Part shown: in pieces, positions 1 to 7,887 of the stretch
Position numbering within the stretch: the stretch's first letter is position 1
Layout of the letters: each line of letters starts with the position of its first letter
Notes under the pieces: generated by a model
What the model saw: the letters and a program-made list of their open reading frames with translations, nothing else
Told to the model about the DNA's origin: nothing
Database searches by the model: none
Translations under genes and position numbers: made by a program
NCBI GenBank assembly: GCA_900552585.1
Contig: USAB01000075.1
Coordinates: 1 to 9,112, forward strand
Direction: 5' to 3'
DNA from: an uncultured Coriobacteriaceae bacterium
GTDB lineage: Bacteria > Actinomycetota > Coriobacteriia > Coriobacteriales > Eggerthellaceae
DNA: 9,112 bases

Positions 1-1304
1 AAGCCGCTTCCCGTTGCCGCAGCAGCAGTGGCGCCGGAGGCAACGGCAGATTGCTCCACGCCGTCCATGATGCCCACATACAGCGACGAGCCGATGCATC
101 CTGCCAGCTGAATCACCGTGTAGCAGATGGTGGTGCCGTCGGCATGCTGTTCGGCCGGCAGCATACCCAGTGCATAGCTCTGGCTGGGGCCCACGGAGAA
201 CGCGCAACCCACCAGGATGGGCGTGTACAGGCTCAGGATGACGAGCGGCGTGGCCACGCCTGTGCACTGCGAGAGCAGCGCGGCGAACACCGTCATCACC
301 GCAAGCGCGATGGGCAGCGACGTAGACAGGCCGAAGCGGTCGAACAGGCGCCCGGCGATGGGAGCGAACACGCAGCAGCTCATGCACGGCACAAGCAGCG
401 TGAGCGCTGCATCCATGGCTGTATAGCCCAGCGATCCCTGCATGAACAGCGGCAAGATGATGTTCATGGCAAACACGGTCATGAACGCGAAGAGCACGAC
501 GCATATGGCACGCGCAAAACCCTTGTTCGCAAACGGCTGCAGGTTCAGCAACGGCTCTTCCAGCCCGCGCTGTCGATGGACGAAGCCGACCATGCAGACA
601 ATACCGACGAGGAGCGAGGCCACCACGATCGGGGCATTCCCGCCGAACGCCGTTGAGATGCCGTACATGATGCCGATGAGCCCCACGCTTACGAGCACGA
701 CGGAGGGAGCGTCCGCCTTCGGATGCGTCAATGCGCTGAAGTTTTTGATGATTGCCACGATACACGCCAAGGCAACAGCGGTCATCACGGCAAACACGGC
801 AAACAGCACATGCCAGCCGGCAACGCTTAGCAGCACGCCGCCCGCGATGGGGCCGAAAGCGGGACCGAGCAGCGTCACGGCGCTGACAATGCCCATGTAC
901 GTGCCCAGCTTGCCCTGCGGCGCCACCAGCAGCGTCAGATTCATCCCGATAGGCACCACCATACCCGTGCCGAGCGCCTGGACCATGCGAGCAGCCAGTA
1001 GCATGGGGAAGTTCACGGCGGCGAATCCCATCAGCGTGCCGGCAAGCAGCAAAACCAGAGCCGCAATATTCAACGGACGCGTAGGGATATCGCGGTACAG
1101 GAAGCCGGTGACGGGAACCGTCACAGCCGCCACCAGCATGTAAGCCGTGGAAACCCACTGCACGTCGGCGAACGATATGGCGTAATCCTGCATGATAGGC
1201 GTCAGGGCCACATTCAGGAACGTCTCGTTGAACGTGGCAAGGAACGCCGAAACGGCAATGACAAACAGGACTGCCGCAGGATGGCGTACGGATGCTTCAC
1301 TCAT
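1..1304 (-). CDS. MFS drug exporter, DHA2 family, LmrB-like (3' end outside window)
   Basis: This is a proton-driven multidrug or metabolite exporter of the 14-helix DHA2 (EmrB/QacA) class in the cytoplasmic membrane. The frame is open on the minus strand from the ATG at 1304 to the window edge: 434 residues, against about 470-480 for the family, so only the last helix and tail are missing. Thirteen hydrophobic segments are visible. Motif D1 reads NETFLNVALTPIM (residues 26-38) followed by VQWVSTAYML; Asn26 sits where many DHA2 members have Asp, as in the LmrB/YhcA/MdtP branch. Motif B reads RMVQALGTG (106-114). The antiporter motif C reads GPAFGPIAGG (147-156). A Shine-Dalgarno AAAGAGG lies 9 bases before the ATG. 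The gene is divergent from the LCP gene across about 500 bases. Family assignment is firm; the substrate is unknown. Confidence 0.93.
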   Translation of the reverse strand, partial: MSEASVRHPAAVLFVIAVSAFLATFNETFLNVALTPIMQDYAISFADVQWVSTAYMLVAAVTVPVTGFLYRDIPTRPLNIAALVLLLAGTLMGFAAVNFPMLLAARMVQALGTGMVVPIGMNLTLLVAPQGKLGTYMGIVSAVTLLGPAFGPIAGGVLLSVAGWHVLFAVFAVMTAVALACIVAIIKNFSALTHPKADAPSVVLVSVGLIGIMYGISTAFGGNAPIVVASLLVGIVCMVGFVHRQRGLEEPLLNLQPFANKGFARAICVVLFAFMTVFAMNIILPLFMQGSLGYTAMDAALTLLVPCMSCCVFAPIAGRLFDRFGLSTSLPIALAVMTVFAALLSQCTGVATPLVILSLYTPILVGCAFSVGPSQSYALGMLPAEQHADGTTICYTVIQLAGCIGSSLYVGIMDGVEQSAVASGATAAAATGSG

Positions 1305-1410
1305 TCAGAGAAACCTCTTTTCTCCTCAGGCGACAGCACGCGACGCCGCAGGTCTCTCCTCGACCCTGTACGTAGGCGAGGACGGCACACCGCCGAATGC
1401 AGCGCCGTCC

Positions 1411-1438
1411 AAGCAGACAGGGCACGATGTCTGCTTTT
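1411..1438 (+). terminator. Terminator-like hairpin in the divergent region
   Basis: AAGCAGACA (1411-1419) pairs perfectly with TGTCTGCTT (1428-1436) around an 8-base loop, and TTTTCT overlaps the 3' end on the plus strand, so polarity favours plus-strand termination. No plus-strand gene ends just before it. It could stop antisense transcription from entering the LCP promoter region, or it could act in the opposite sense as a hairpin in the leader of the MFS mRNA, where no T-tract follows. The inverted repeat is certain; its role is not. Confidence 0.45.
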
Positions 1439-1547
1439 CTCCTCCCCATTTCCGTGCAATGGCGAGGCAGAAGCGGGCGTCGTACCCGTTTTGTCCTGTC
1501 TTTTCACTTGTTGTGTTGGAAACGCGCCACTCTCGCAGCGCGGTTCC

Positions 1548-1577
1548 ATGCTAGCCAGTTGCCGACCCTGAATTCAA
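1548..1577 (-). promoter_or_regulatory. Weak candidate promoter for the MFS gene
   Basis: Read on the minus strand, TTGAAT (plus 1572-1577) and TAGCAT (plus 1548-1553) are separated by 18 bases, giving a sigma-70-like pair. This would leave a leader of about 240 bases containing the 1411-1436 hairpin. Neither box is close to consensus, so this is a suggestion only. Confidence 0.2.
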
Positions 1578-1680
1578 ATGACCATTGCGAATAAGAAGTG
1601 CGGCAATCCATAGAAATCGCAGCACGCGCAAAAGCGGAGTGCAGCCCGGCAGCGACGGCGGCACGGGGACGCACGGGTTC

Positions 1681-1708
1681 TTGCCGCGCCCGAAAGAATA
1701 TGTAATTA
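1681..1708 (+). promoter_or_regulatory. Candidate sigma-70 promoter for the LCP gene
   Basis: TTGCCG (1681-1686) and TAATTA (1703-1708) are 16 bases apart, the latter inside the only AT-rich patch of the upstream region. A TG lies directly before the -10 box, though not at the extended -10 spacing. Transcription would begin near 1715, giving a leader of about 90 bases that includes the palindrome at 1718-1732. Confidence 0.4.
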
Positions 1709-1717
1709 ATCTGGCAG

Positions 1718-1732
1718 CAGGCATCATGCCTG
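1718..1732. promoter_or_regulatory. Perfect 15-bp palindrome, possible operator
   Basis: CAGGCAT and ATGCCTG flank a single central C, giving a perfect two-fold symmetric site just downstream of the candidate -10 box of the LCP gene. Its placement at the expected transcription start fits an operator for a dimeric repressor. A three-base turn would be needed to fold it as RNA, shortening that stem. A second partner for its left side, CCTGC, occurs at 1739-1743. The regulator is unknown. Confidence 0.4.
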
Positions 1733-1806
1733 TTGAAACCTGCTACTGTGCAGAAACAGCGTCCGTCTCTCAACGCACGAAAAGCAAACTACCAAAGGGA
1801 CGAATC

Positions 1807-3114
1807 ATGCCATTTTCCAAGAAGCGCCATTCCCATCATGCAGCAGACAACGCTCCCGCCGCAACGTATGACGCATCCGACTCCGCTGTACAATATTCGC
1901 GTGACCAGGCAAGATATGCTTCGGCAATTGCCGCGGGAAAGAAAACCCGTCGGCACAAGATAGTCAAAGGCATCATCGTCGCCGTCGTTGCCGTTGCCGC
2001 TGCAGCCGGCACCGCAGCGGCGCTGTACTTGAACAACCTGAACTCGCTGCTCTCCGGCAACCTTTCCAGCGACGAGCAGGACAAGATCAACAGCGCTCTG
2101 ACCGGCGATACCAGCTTCGACAAACCGTTCTACATGCTGCTCATCGGCAGCGATGCGCGATCGGGAGACTCGTCCATGGGCCAGCGTTCCGACACGAACA
2201 TCCTGGTACGCGTGGATATGCCGAACTCCACCATCACCATGGTTTCCATCCCCCGCGACACCGCTATCAACTACGGCGACTACGGCACCGTGAAATTCAA
2301 CGCGGCCTATGCCTACGACGGTGCCTCGGGCACCATCAAGGCAGCCAACCAGCTGTGCGGCGTGAAGATCGCGCACTACGCCTCCATCGATTTCGACGGT
2401 CTGACGGACCTGGTAGACGCCGTTGGCGGCGTGGACGTGAACGTGAAGGAGCGCATCGACGACCCGGATGCCGGCGACGTGGTCATCGAGGCCGGCAAGC
2501 AGCACCTCGACGGCGCGGCCGCCCTCGTGTTCGCCCGCAGCCGCGCATACGCGGACGGCGACTTCACCCGCGTGTCGAACCAGCGCAGGCTTATCAAGGC
2601 CATTGCGGAGAAGGCCATGAACCAGAATGTCACCGACCTGAGCAACACCGTCACCACGGCCGCGAAATACGTCACCACGGACTTCAGCGCGCAGGACCTG
2701 CTCTCGCTAGCGCTATCCATGAAGAACAACGGCGACCTGAAAATCTATTCTGCCACGCTGCCCAGTACCACCGGATCCATCGACGGCGCGTCGTACGTAT
2801 TCGCAGACGTCCCCGGCATACAGGTCATGATGGAAGCCGTGGACGCGGGAAAGAACCCGTCATCGAAGAGCGTGCAGAAGGCCATTGCCGCAGCCGATGC
2901 GGAAGCGGAGAGCAGCACGTCCTCCAGCAGTTCCTCTTCGTCCACGGCCGGGTCGAACGCGGTGTCGCAAAGCGATTCCTCCTCCAGCTACGGAACGGAC
3001 ACGTCTTCTGACAGCACGTCCGGATACGACCCGAATTACAATTACAACTACGGCATCGACACGGCGAACGGGGGCAACGTCTCCGGAAACAACTACGGAG
3101 CCGTGGACGACTAG
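1807..3114 (+). CDS. LCP (LytR-CpsA-Psr) family cell-wall glycopolymer transferase
   Basis: LCP enzymes move lipid-linked anionic or capsular glycopolymers onto peptidoglycan at the outer face of the membrane. The ATG at 1807 (435 residues) has AAGGGA six bases upstream; the frame stays open farther back to a TTG at 1585, but the added residues look non-coding. Order: basic cytosolic head (1-53, with KKTRRHK), one membrane anchor (about 54-74), a short accessory region, then the LCP domain (about 106-270). Visible family motifs are GSDAR (114-118), QRSDTN (126-131), SIPRD (147-151), KFNAAYAYDG (163-172), DFDGLTDLVDAVGGVDV (195-211) and FARSRAYADGDFTRVSNQR (242-260), so the conserved Arg/Asp set that binds the pyrophosphate lipid is present. 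The tail (about 365-435) is a low-complexity Ser run, then Tyr/Asn/Gly-rich. The gene appears monocistronic. Which polymer it transfers cannot be told. Confidence 0.95.
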   Translation: MPFSKKRHSHHAADNAPAATYDASDSAVQYSRDQARYASAIAAGKKTRRHKIVKGIIVAVVAVAAAAGTAAALYLNNLNSLLSGNLSSDEQDKINSALTGDTSFDKPFYMLLIGSDARSGDSSMGQRSDTNILVRVDMPNSTITMVSIPRDTAINYGDYGTVKFNAAYAYDGASGTIKAANQLCGVKIAHYASIDFDGLTDLVDAVGGVDVNVKERIDDPDAGDVVIEAGKQHLDGAAALVFARSRAYADGDFTRVSNQRRLIKAIAEKAMNQNVTDLSNTVTTAAKYVTTDFSAQDLLSLALSMKNNGDLKIYSATLPSTTGSIDGASYVFADVPGIQVMMEAVDAGKNPSSKSVQKAIAAADAEAESSTSSSSSSSSTAGSNAVSQSDSSSSYGTDTSSDSTSGYDPNYNYNYGIDTANGGNVSGNNYGAVDD

Positions 3115-3159
3115 CGCTTGTCAGACCGCCCTGAAGAACGAGGCAATATGCCGCTCCGC

Positions 3160-3208
3160 GCAATCCCCTGCAGCCCGCCGAAACGTACGTTCCGCTGCAG
3201 GGGATTGC
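3160..3208 (+). terminator. Long 15-bp hairpin after the LCP gene
   Basis: GCAATCCCCTGCAGC (3160-3174) pairs perfectly with GCTGCAGGGGATTGC (3194-3208) around a 19-base loop, starting 45 bases after the LCP stop. Downstream is CTTGCC and only later a CCTCTTTT stretch, so there is no classic U-tract directly at the stem. It is the most likely 3' end of the LCP transcript, either as an imperfect terminator or as a stabilising stem. The loop itself contains the palindrome AACGTACGTT (3182-3191). Confidence 0.6.
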
Positions 3209-3601
3209 CTTGCCATACTCCTCTTTTCCGCTATGCAAGAACTTTACGCGTGCCTTGCAACGCGCAAACACGCCGTATTTAGCGTGATAGGTGAGCGTTG
3301 GCAGACACCCCCAACACTCCGGCATGAACGCACCGCGATTTCACGAAGGACGTAATGGCCCCGCTGATGCCCCGGCAAAACATCTTCCCCTGCTGCCAGG
3401 CGCAACGCCGCGCCATCGGCGCCGGGACATCAAGGATCATCCTATTCCGCTTCCCCTCGTTCACCGACAACGCCTCGCGGTGCGTATGCCGTTCTCTTGA
3501 GCATTCATCCCGCATCGGCACCGCCGCGCTGCAGCGCTGCACTGCCCCGCAGCGCGCTCGGGCTGCGGCAGCTCATGCCGGAAACAGGAGACGGACGGTA
3601 C
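3209..3601. other. Gene-poor stretch before the three-helix membrane protein
   Basis: About 390 bases without a convincing gene. Short frames on both strands give Arg/Pro/His-rich translations without ribosome binding sites. A possible promoter is TTGCAA (3255-3260) with TATTTA (3276-3281), but the 15-base spacer is short. The small inverted repeats CGCGT/ACGCG (3248-3265) and CACGC/GCGTG (3269-3286) sit in the same place. The frame of the next gene is open back to 3497, with an ATG there and another at 3575, but neither has a clear Shine-Dalgarno. Confidence 0.45.
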
Positions 3602-4189
3602 ATGGTATTCGCTAAAACACTGGCCATGGTGTATGCGGGCTGCATATTGATGCTGGCCTGCTCGCGCGCATTCGAGGCAGCGCGGTGGTATTGGGATGCC
3701 CGCGCCGAACGCAAGGCCGGCCGCACGCCGGCAGAGCGCTACGCCGTGCGCCTGCCGCTGTGGGTGGCAGCCTTGGGCATCGCCGGCGGCGCCACGGCCG
3801 TGGGCATCTCCATAGGCGCGTGCGAACCCGACGGAACGCTGGCCGCAACGCACATGGTTGCGGTAGCGCCCCTGTTCGCAGCCAGCATCATCATGATCCT
3901 GATTCCCGCGGCGGGCTTCTACGACATCGAGGTGGACACCTCCGGACCCGGGCATCTCATGTTCCGCCGATGGTTCATCGCCTTCCGGCGCGTGCGCGTA
4001 TCGCGCGTGCGCTTCGCCCGAATGCGCGGCGGCACGTTGTACGTGTACGTGCCGAACCGCAAGCGCCCGTACCCCGTGGACAACTTCGCACACGGATACG
4101 GACGCCTGTTGGCGCTGTTGACGCGCGAGAACATCCCCATCGTTTGGAACGTGGTCCCCGAGAACCAGGACACCCCTACGCAGAACTGA
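3602..4189 (+). CDS. Hypothetical three-helix membrane protein with basic C-terminal domain
   Basis: I do not recognise a named family with certainty. The 195-residue product has three predicted membrane segments (about 5-25, 50-72 and 84-106) separated by a basic loop (WDARAERKAGRTPAERYAVR), then a soluble domain (about 107-185). That domain alternates short hydrophobic strands with Arg-rich turns (FRRWFIAFRRVRVSRVRFARMRGG) and ends in a helix-like stretch (GYGRLLALLTRENI). This layout resembles membrane proteins with a PH-like beta domain facing the cytosol, but that is only a fold guess. I chose the ATG at 3602 because AGGAG lies at 3586-3590, although the 11-base spacing is long; starts at 3575 or 3497 would add 9 or 35 residues of poor quality. 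It is a single gene between two hairpins. Confidence 0.75.
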   Translation: MVFAKTLAMVYAGCILMLACSRAFEAARWYWDARAERKAGRTPAERYAVRLPLWVAALGIAGGATAVGISIGACEPDGTLAATHMVAVAPLFAASIIMILIPAAGFYDIEVDTSGPGHLMFRRWFIAFRRVRVSRVRFARMRGGTLYVYVPNRKRPYPVDNFAHGYGRLLALLTRENIPIVWNVVPENQDTPTQN

Positions 4190-4230
4190 CGCGCTGCATG
4201 ACAACCTTGCAGCGCGCCTTCCGCGCTGCA
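4190..4230 (+). terminator. Hairpin with two competing partners after the membrane protein gene
   Basis: Directly after the stop codon, CGCGCTGCA (4190-4198) pairs with TGCAGCGCG (4208-4216) around a 9-base loop. The same CGCGCTGCA recurs at 4222-4230, so the middle arm can instead pair with it around a 5-base CCTTC loop. The two stems exclude each other. No U-tract follows either one. It most likely ends or protects the upstream transcript. Confidence 0.5.
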
Positions 4231-4538
4231 TAAGCATGCACGCATTCGGGCGATGAAGCAGCCGAGACCCGTAACGCGGACGGGGATATGCACGCAACCC
4301 CTACGGCCGAATCGGCATCCTGATCCGGCCGATTTCGCATGCCCTCCCCTTCTCCCATTGCGAGAGAGCGCTGTGACATGGGAGTTCATTGTCCGAAATC
4401 GTTGTACTTGTAATCTGACAGTTTTGTAACAATGCTACGTTCATAGCAGACGATACCCGCCCATTTAATGCAGCATATTCCATGGAAACGTTCATTTTAT
4501 GCATTTCCATTTCTTATCCCCGACGAAAAGAGGCCTAT
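4231..4538 (+). other. Upstream region and leader of the BCCT gene
   Basis: Together with the preceding hairpin this is about 350 bases without a gene. It holds an AATCGGC/GCCGATT stem (4310-4316 with 4328-4334, 11-base loop), a CTCCCAT/ATGGGAG stem (4352-4358 with 4378-4384), and then an AT-rich promoter-like zone (4389-4432). The two stems lie upstream of the predicted promoter, so they may belong to the end of the previous transcript. I looked for thiamine and glycine riboswitch cores and did not find them. Confidence 0.45.
4402..4430 (+). promoter_or_regulatory. Candidate promoter and operator of the BCCT set
   Basis: TTGTAC (4402-4407) and TGTAAC (4425-4430) are separated by 17 bases in an AT-rich island. 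An alternative pair is TTGTCC (4389-4394) with TAATCT (4411-4416), spacer 16. The -10 box lies inside the small palindrome TTGTAACAA (4424-4432), and TTGT recurs four times between 4389 and 4427. This would suit control by a dimeric repressor such as the MarR protein encoded downstream. The leader to the GTG start would be about 100 bases. Confidence 0.4.
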
Positions 4539-6365
<1,827 letters not shown>

Positions 6366-6476
6366 GCCGATGGGCATCGCGCGCCGCGCCGCCGCCATCC
6401 GGAGCGTACGCCGCTGTCGCATCGGCACGCGGCGTCGCTGCACAGGCAGCACGTTCGAAGAAAGGAATGTTCCCGC

Positions 6477-7286
6477 ATGAAGCTTGCCCTGGCACAGATG
6501 CAGATGACTTCGGATATCGCGCAGAATGCGCAGCATGCCGTGGCGTATTGCCGCAAAGCGGGCCAACAGCATGCCGACCTGCTGTTCTTCCCGGAAGTCC
6601 AGATGACGCCGTTCTTCCCGCAATACCGCGCGGACAGCACGCCGTACCCGATTGACACGTACCTTATGGCGTACGACAGCGAGCCGCTCATGGACATCGC
6701 GCAGGCGGCGCGCGACGCCGGCTGCTATGTCAGCCCGAACGTATGGCTGGACGAGCAGGGCGCGACGTTCGACACCTCGCTGCTGTTCGACCGCACGGGC
6801 TGCATTGTGGGCGTTTCGAAGATGGTCCACATCTGCCAGGCGCCGCATTTCTACGAGCAGGATTACTACACGTCGTCGGACAGCGGGTTCCGCGTATACG
6901 ACACGGACTTCGGGCGCATGGGCATCGTCATCTGCTTCGATCGGCATCTGCCGGAGAGCATCCGCACGTGCGCGCTGCAGGGCGCGCAGCTCGTCATCAT
7001 CCCCGCGGCGAATACCGCAGACGAGCCGTTGGAGGCCTACGAGTGGGAAGTGCGCGTGCAGGCCATGCAGAACCAGGTATATGTGGCAATGTGCAACCGC
7101 GTAGGCACGGAAGGCGGCATGGCGTTCGCAGGCGAATCGCTGATAGCGGCACCCGACGGCAGTGTGGTTGCGAAAGCGGGCCGCAACGAGCAGCTGCTCA
7201 TAGCGGACCTGGACCTTTCGGCGACGGAAGAATGGCGCCGAACGCGCCCGTGGCTCGGCTTGCGCCGTCCGGAATGGTACGCTTGA
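6477..7286 (+). CDS. Carbon-nitrogen hydrolase (nitrilase superfamily amidase)
   Basis: A cytosolic cysteine hydrolase of the nitrilase superfamily, which cleaves non-peptide C-N bonds in amides, N-carbamoyl compounds or, rarely, nitriles. The 269-residue product has the whole catalytic set: Glu40 in LLFFPEVQ, Lys115 in GVSKMVH, Cys153 in GIVICFDRHLPE, and the supporting Glu127 in PHFYEQDYY. The length fits compact amidases of the carbamoylputrescine/beta-ureidopropionase/Nit-like branches better than plant-type nitrilases. The ATG at 6477 has GAAAGGA ending 10 bases upstream. The gene lies 111 bases after the BCCT gene and 80 bases before the MarR gene, on the same strand, so co-transcription is likely but not tight. 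From context I infer that it acts on a compound imported by the BCCT carrier. A polyamine-related role (N-carbamoylputrescine) is an alternative; no agmatine deiminase gene is in the window. Confidence 0.92.
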   Translation: MKLALAQMQMTSDIAQNAQHAVAYCRKAGQQHADLLFFPEVQMTPFFPQYRADSTPYPIDTYLMAYDSEPLMDIAQAARDAGCYVSPNVWLDEQGATFDTSLLFDRTGCIVGVSKMVHICQAPHFYEQDYYTSSDSGFRVYDTDFGRMGIVICFDRHLPESIRTCALQGAQLVIIPAANTADEPLEAYEWEVRVQAMQNQVYVAMCNRVGTEGGMAFAGESLIAAPDGSVVAKAGRNEQLLIADLDLSATEEWRRTRPWLGLRRPEWYA

Positions 7287-7366
7287 CGAAACGCCGTGCA
7301 ACGGCACCCGGCGGTACCGCAGGCACATGCGGAGCAGCGGAATGCACAGGAAGTCGAGGAAGCAAC

Positions 7367-7840
7367 ATGGCAGAGCATCCTGAGGGCATTGAAGCAGAGA
7401 CGCAGGGAAACCCGACGCCGCAATACGATGCGACGGCGTCCGACCTGGCGCTTTCGAAGGCGCTCGGACGCGCCGCCGGCAGGGCGGACCGGAAATCGTC
7501 ATCGCTCTTGAAACGGTACGGTCTGACTCCGGCACAGTTCAACGCATTGGAAGCGCTCTACCATGACGGTCCCCTGACCATGCGACAGGTTACGGAGAAG
7601 ACGTTCTCCACGCCCGGCAACATGACGGTGGTGGTGCGGAACCTGGAACGCGACGGGCTGCTGAGCCGCACGCGCAATCCCGCCGACGCGCGCTCGCAGC
7701 TACTGGGGCTGACGGATGCCGGCCGGCGGAAGGTAGCGGAGATTTGGCCGGCGCACAATGCGCAGCTGAGAGAGCTGTTCACCGCGCTTTCGCCCGCGGA
7801 ACGGCAATCACTTGCCGCGTTGCTGGGCAAAATCGGCTGA
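7367..7840 (+). CDS. MarR family transcriptional regulator
   Basis: A dimeric winged-helix regulator of 157 residues, probably a ligand-responsive repressor. The ATG at 7367 has GAGGA six bases upstream; the frame stays open far upstream through the hydrolase gene, but that part is only a shadow of it. After a variable head (1-25), helix 1 begins near 26. The DNA-binding core includes YGLTPAQFNALEALYHDGPLT (51-71), the recognition helix around TPGNMTVVVRNLERDGLL (82-99) and the wing with NPADARSQLLGLTDAG (104-119), whose DxR pair is typical of MarR. The C-terminal helix (about 141-155) would close the dimer. It is the last gene of the plus-strand set. I infer that it controls its own set, possibly through the palindrome TTGTAACAA at 4424-4432. 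The gap before it contains GCGGTACCGC (7311-7320), a second possible site. Confidence 0.93.
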   Translation: MAEHPEGIEAETQGNPTPQYDATASDLALSKALGRAAGRADRKSSSLLKRYGLTPAQFNALEALYHDGPLTMRQVTEKTFSTPGNMTVVVRNLERDGLLSRTRNPADARSQLLGLTDAGRRKVAEIWPAHNAQLRELFTALSPAERQSLAALLGKIG

Positions 7841-7850
7841 CAGCAGAGAA

Positions 7851-7879
7851 AAACGGCCGGTCCATGCGACCGGCCGTTT
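7851..7879. terminator. Bidirectional terminator between MarR and TorD genes
   Basis: AAACGGCCGGTC (7851-7862) and GACCGGCCGTTT (7868-7879) form a perfect 12-bp stem with a 5-base loop between two convergent genes. On the minus strand the stem is followed by a run of five T (TTTTTCTC), a strong intrinsic terminator for the chaperone gene. On the plus strand TTT then GC follows, a weaker stop for MarR. Outer CAGC (7841-7844) and GCTG (7880-7883) can add pairs. Confidence 0.9.
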
Positions 7880-7887
7880 GCTGATTC

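Larger units (their letters stand above)
1305..1806. other. Divergent intergenic region between MFS and LCP genes
   Basis: About 500 bases lie between the divergent starts at 1304 and 1807. Several short frames run through it on both strands, but their Arg/Ser/Cys-rich translations have no family resemblance and no good ribosome binding sites. What I can support here is a terminator-like hairpin (1411-1438), a weak minus-strand promoter candidate (1548-1577), a plus-strand promoter candidate (1681-1708) and a perfect palindrome (1718-1732). Both genes therefore have long upstream regions with room for regulation. I see no tRNA or known riboswitch core. Confidence 0.6.

Noticed and set aside
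51..1143. Long plus-strand frames opposite the MFS gene
   Set aside because: They are shadows; the minus-strand frame carries clear MFS motifs and helices.
1301..1549. 82-residue minus-strand frame whose TGA overlaps the ATG of the MFS gene (ATGA), as in a translationally coupled leader gene
   Set aside because: The translation is Arg/Ser/Pro-rich with no family resemblance and the ATG at 1549 lacks a ribosome binding site. The overlap is probably chance, although leader-peptide control of an exporter is possible.
1585..1806. N-terminal extension of the LCP protein from a TTG at 1585
   Set aside because: The extra 74 residues look non-coding, the AT-rich promoter-like patch lies inside them, and the ATG at 1807 has a good ribosome binding site.
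3279..3542. Small frames on both strands in the gap before 3602
   Set aside because: No ribosome binding sites, no hydrophobic or domain pattern, and they overlap one another.
4270..4390. Possible riboswitch upstream of the BCCT gene (ATCCTGATCCGG faintly recalls a thiamine riboswitch segment)
   Set aside because: The CTGAGA element and the other conserved thiamine core parts are missing, and no glycine riboswitch core is seen. The hairpins also lie upstream of the likely promoter.
6743..7366. Open frame extending the MarR gene upstream into the hydrolase gene, suggesting a fusion protein
   Set aside because: It is a GC-rich shadow frame of the hydrolase; MarR proteins are about 140-160 residues and the ATG at 7367 has its own GAGGA site.
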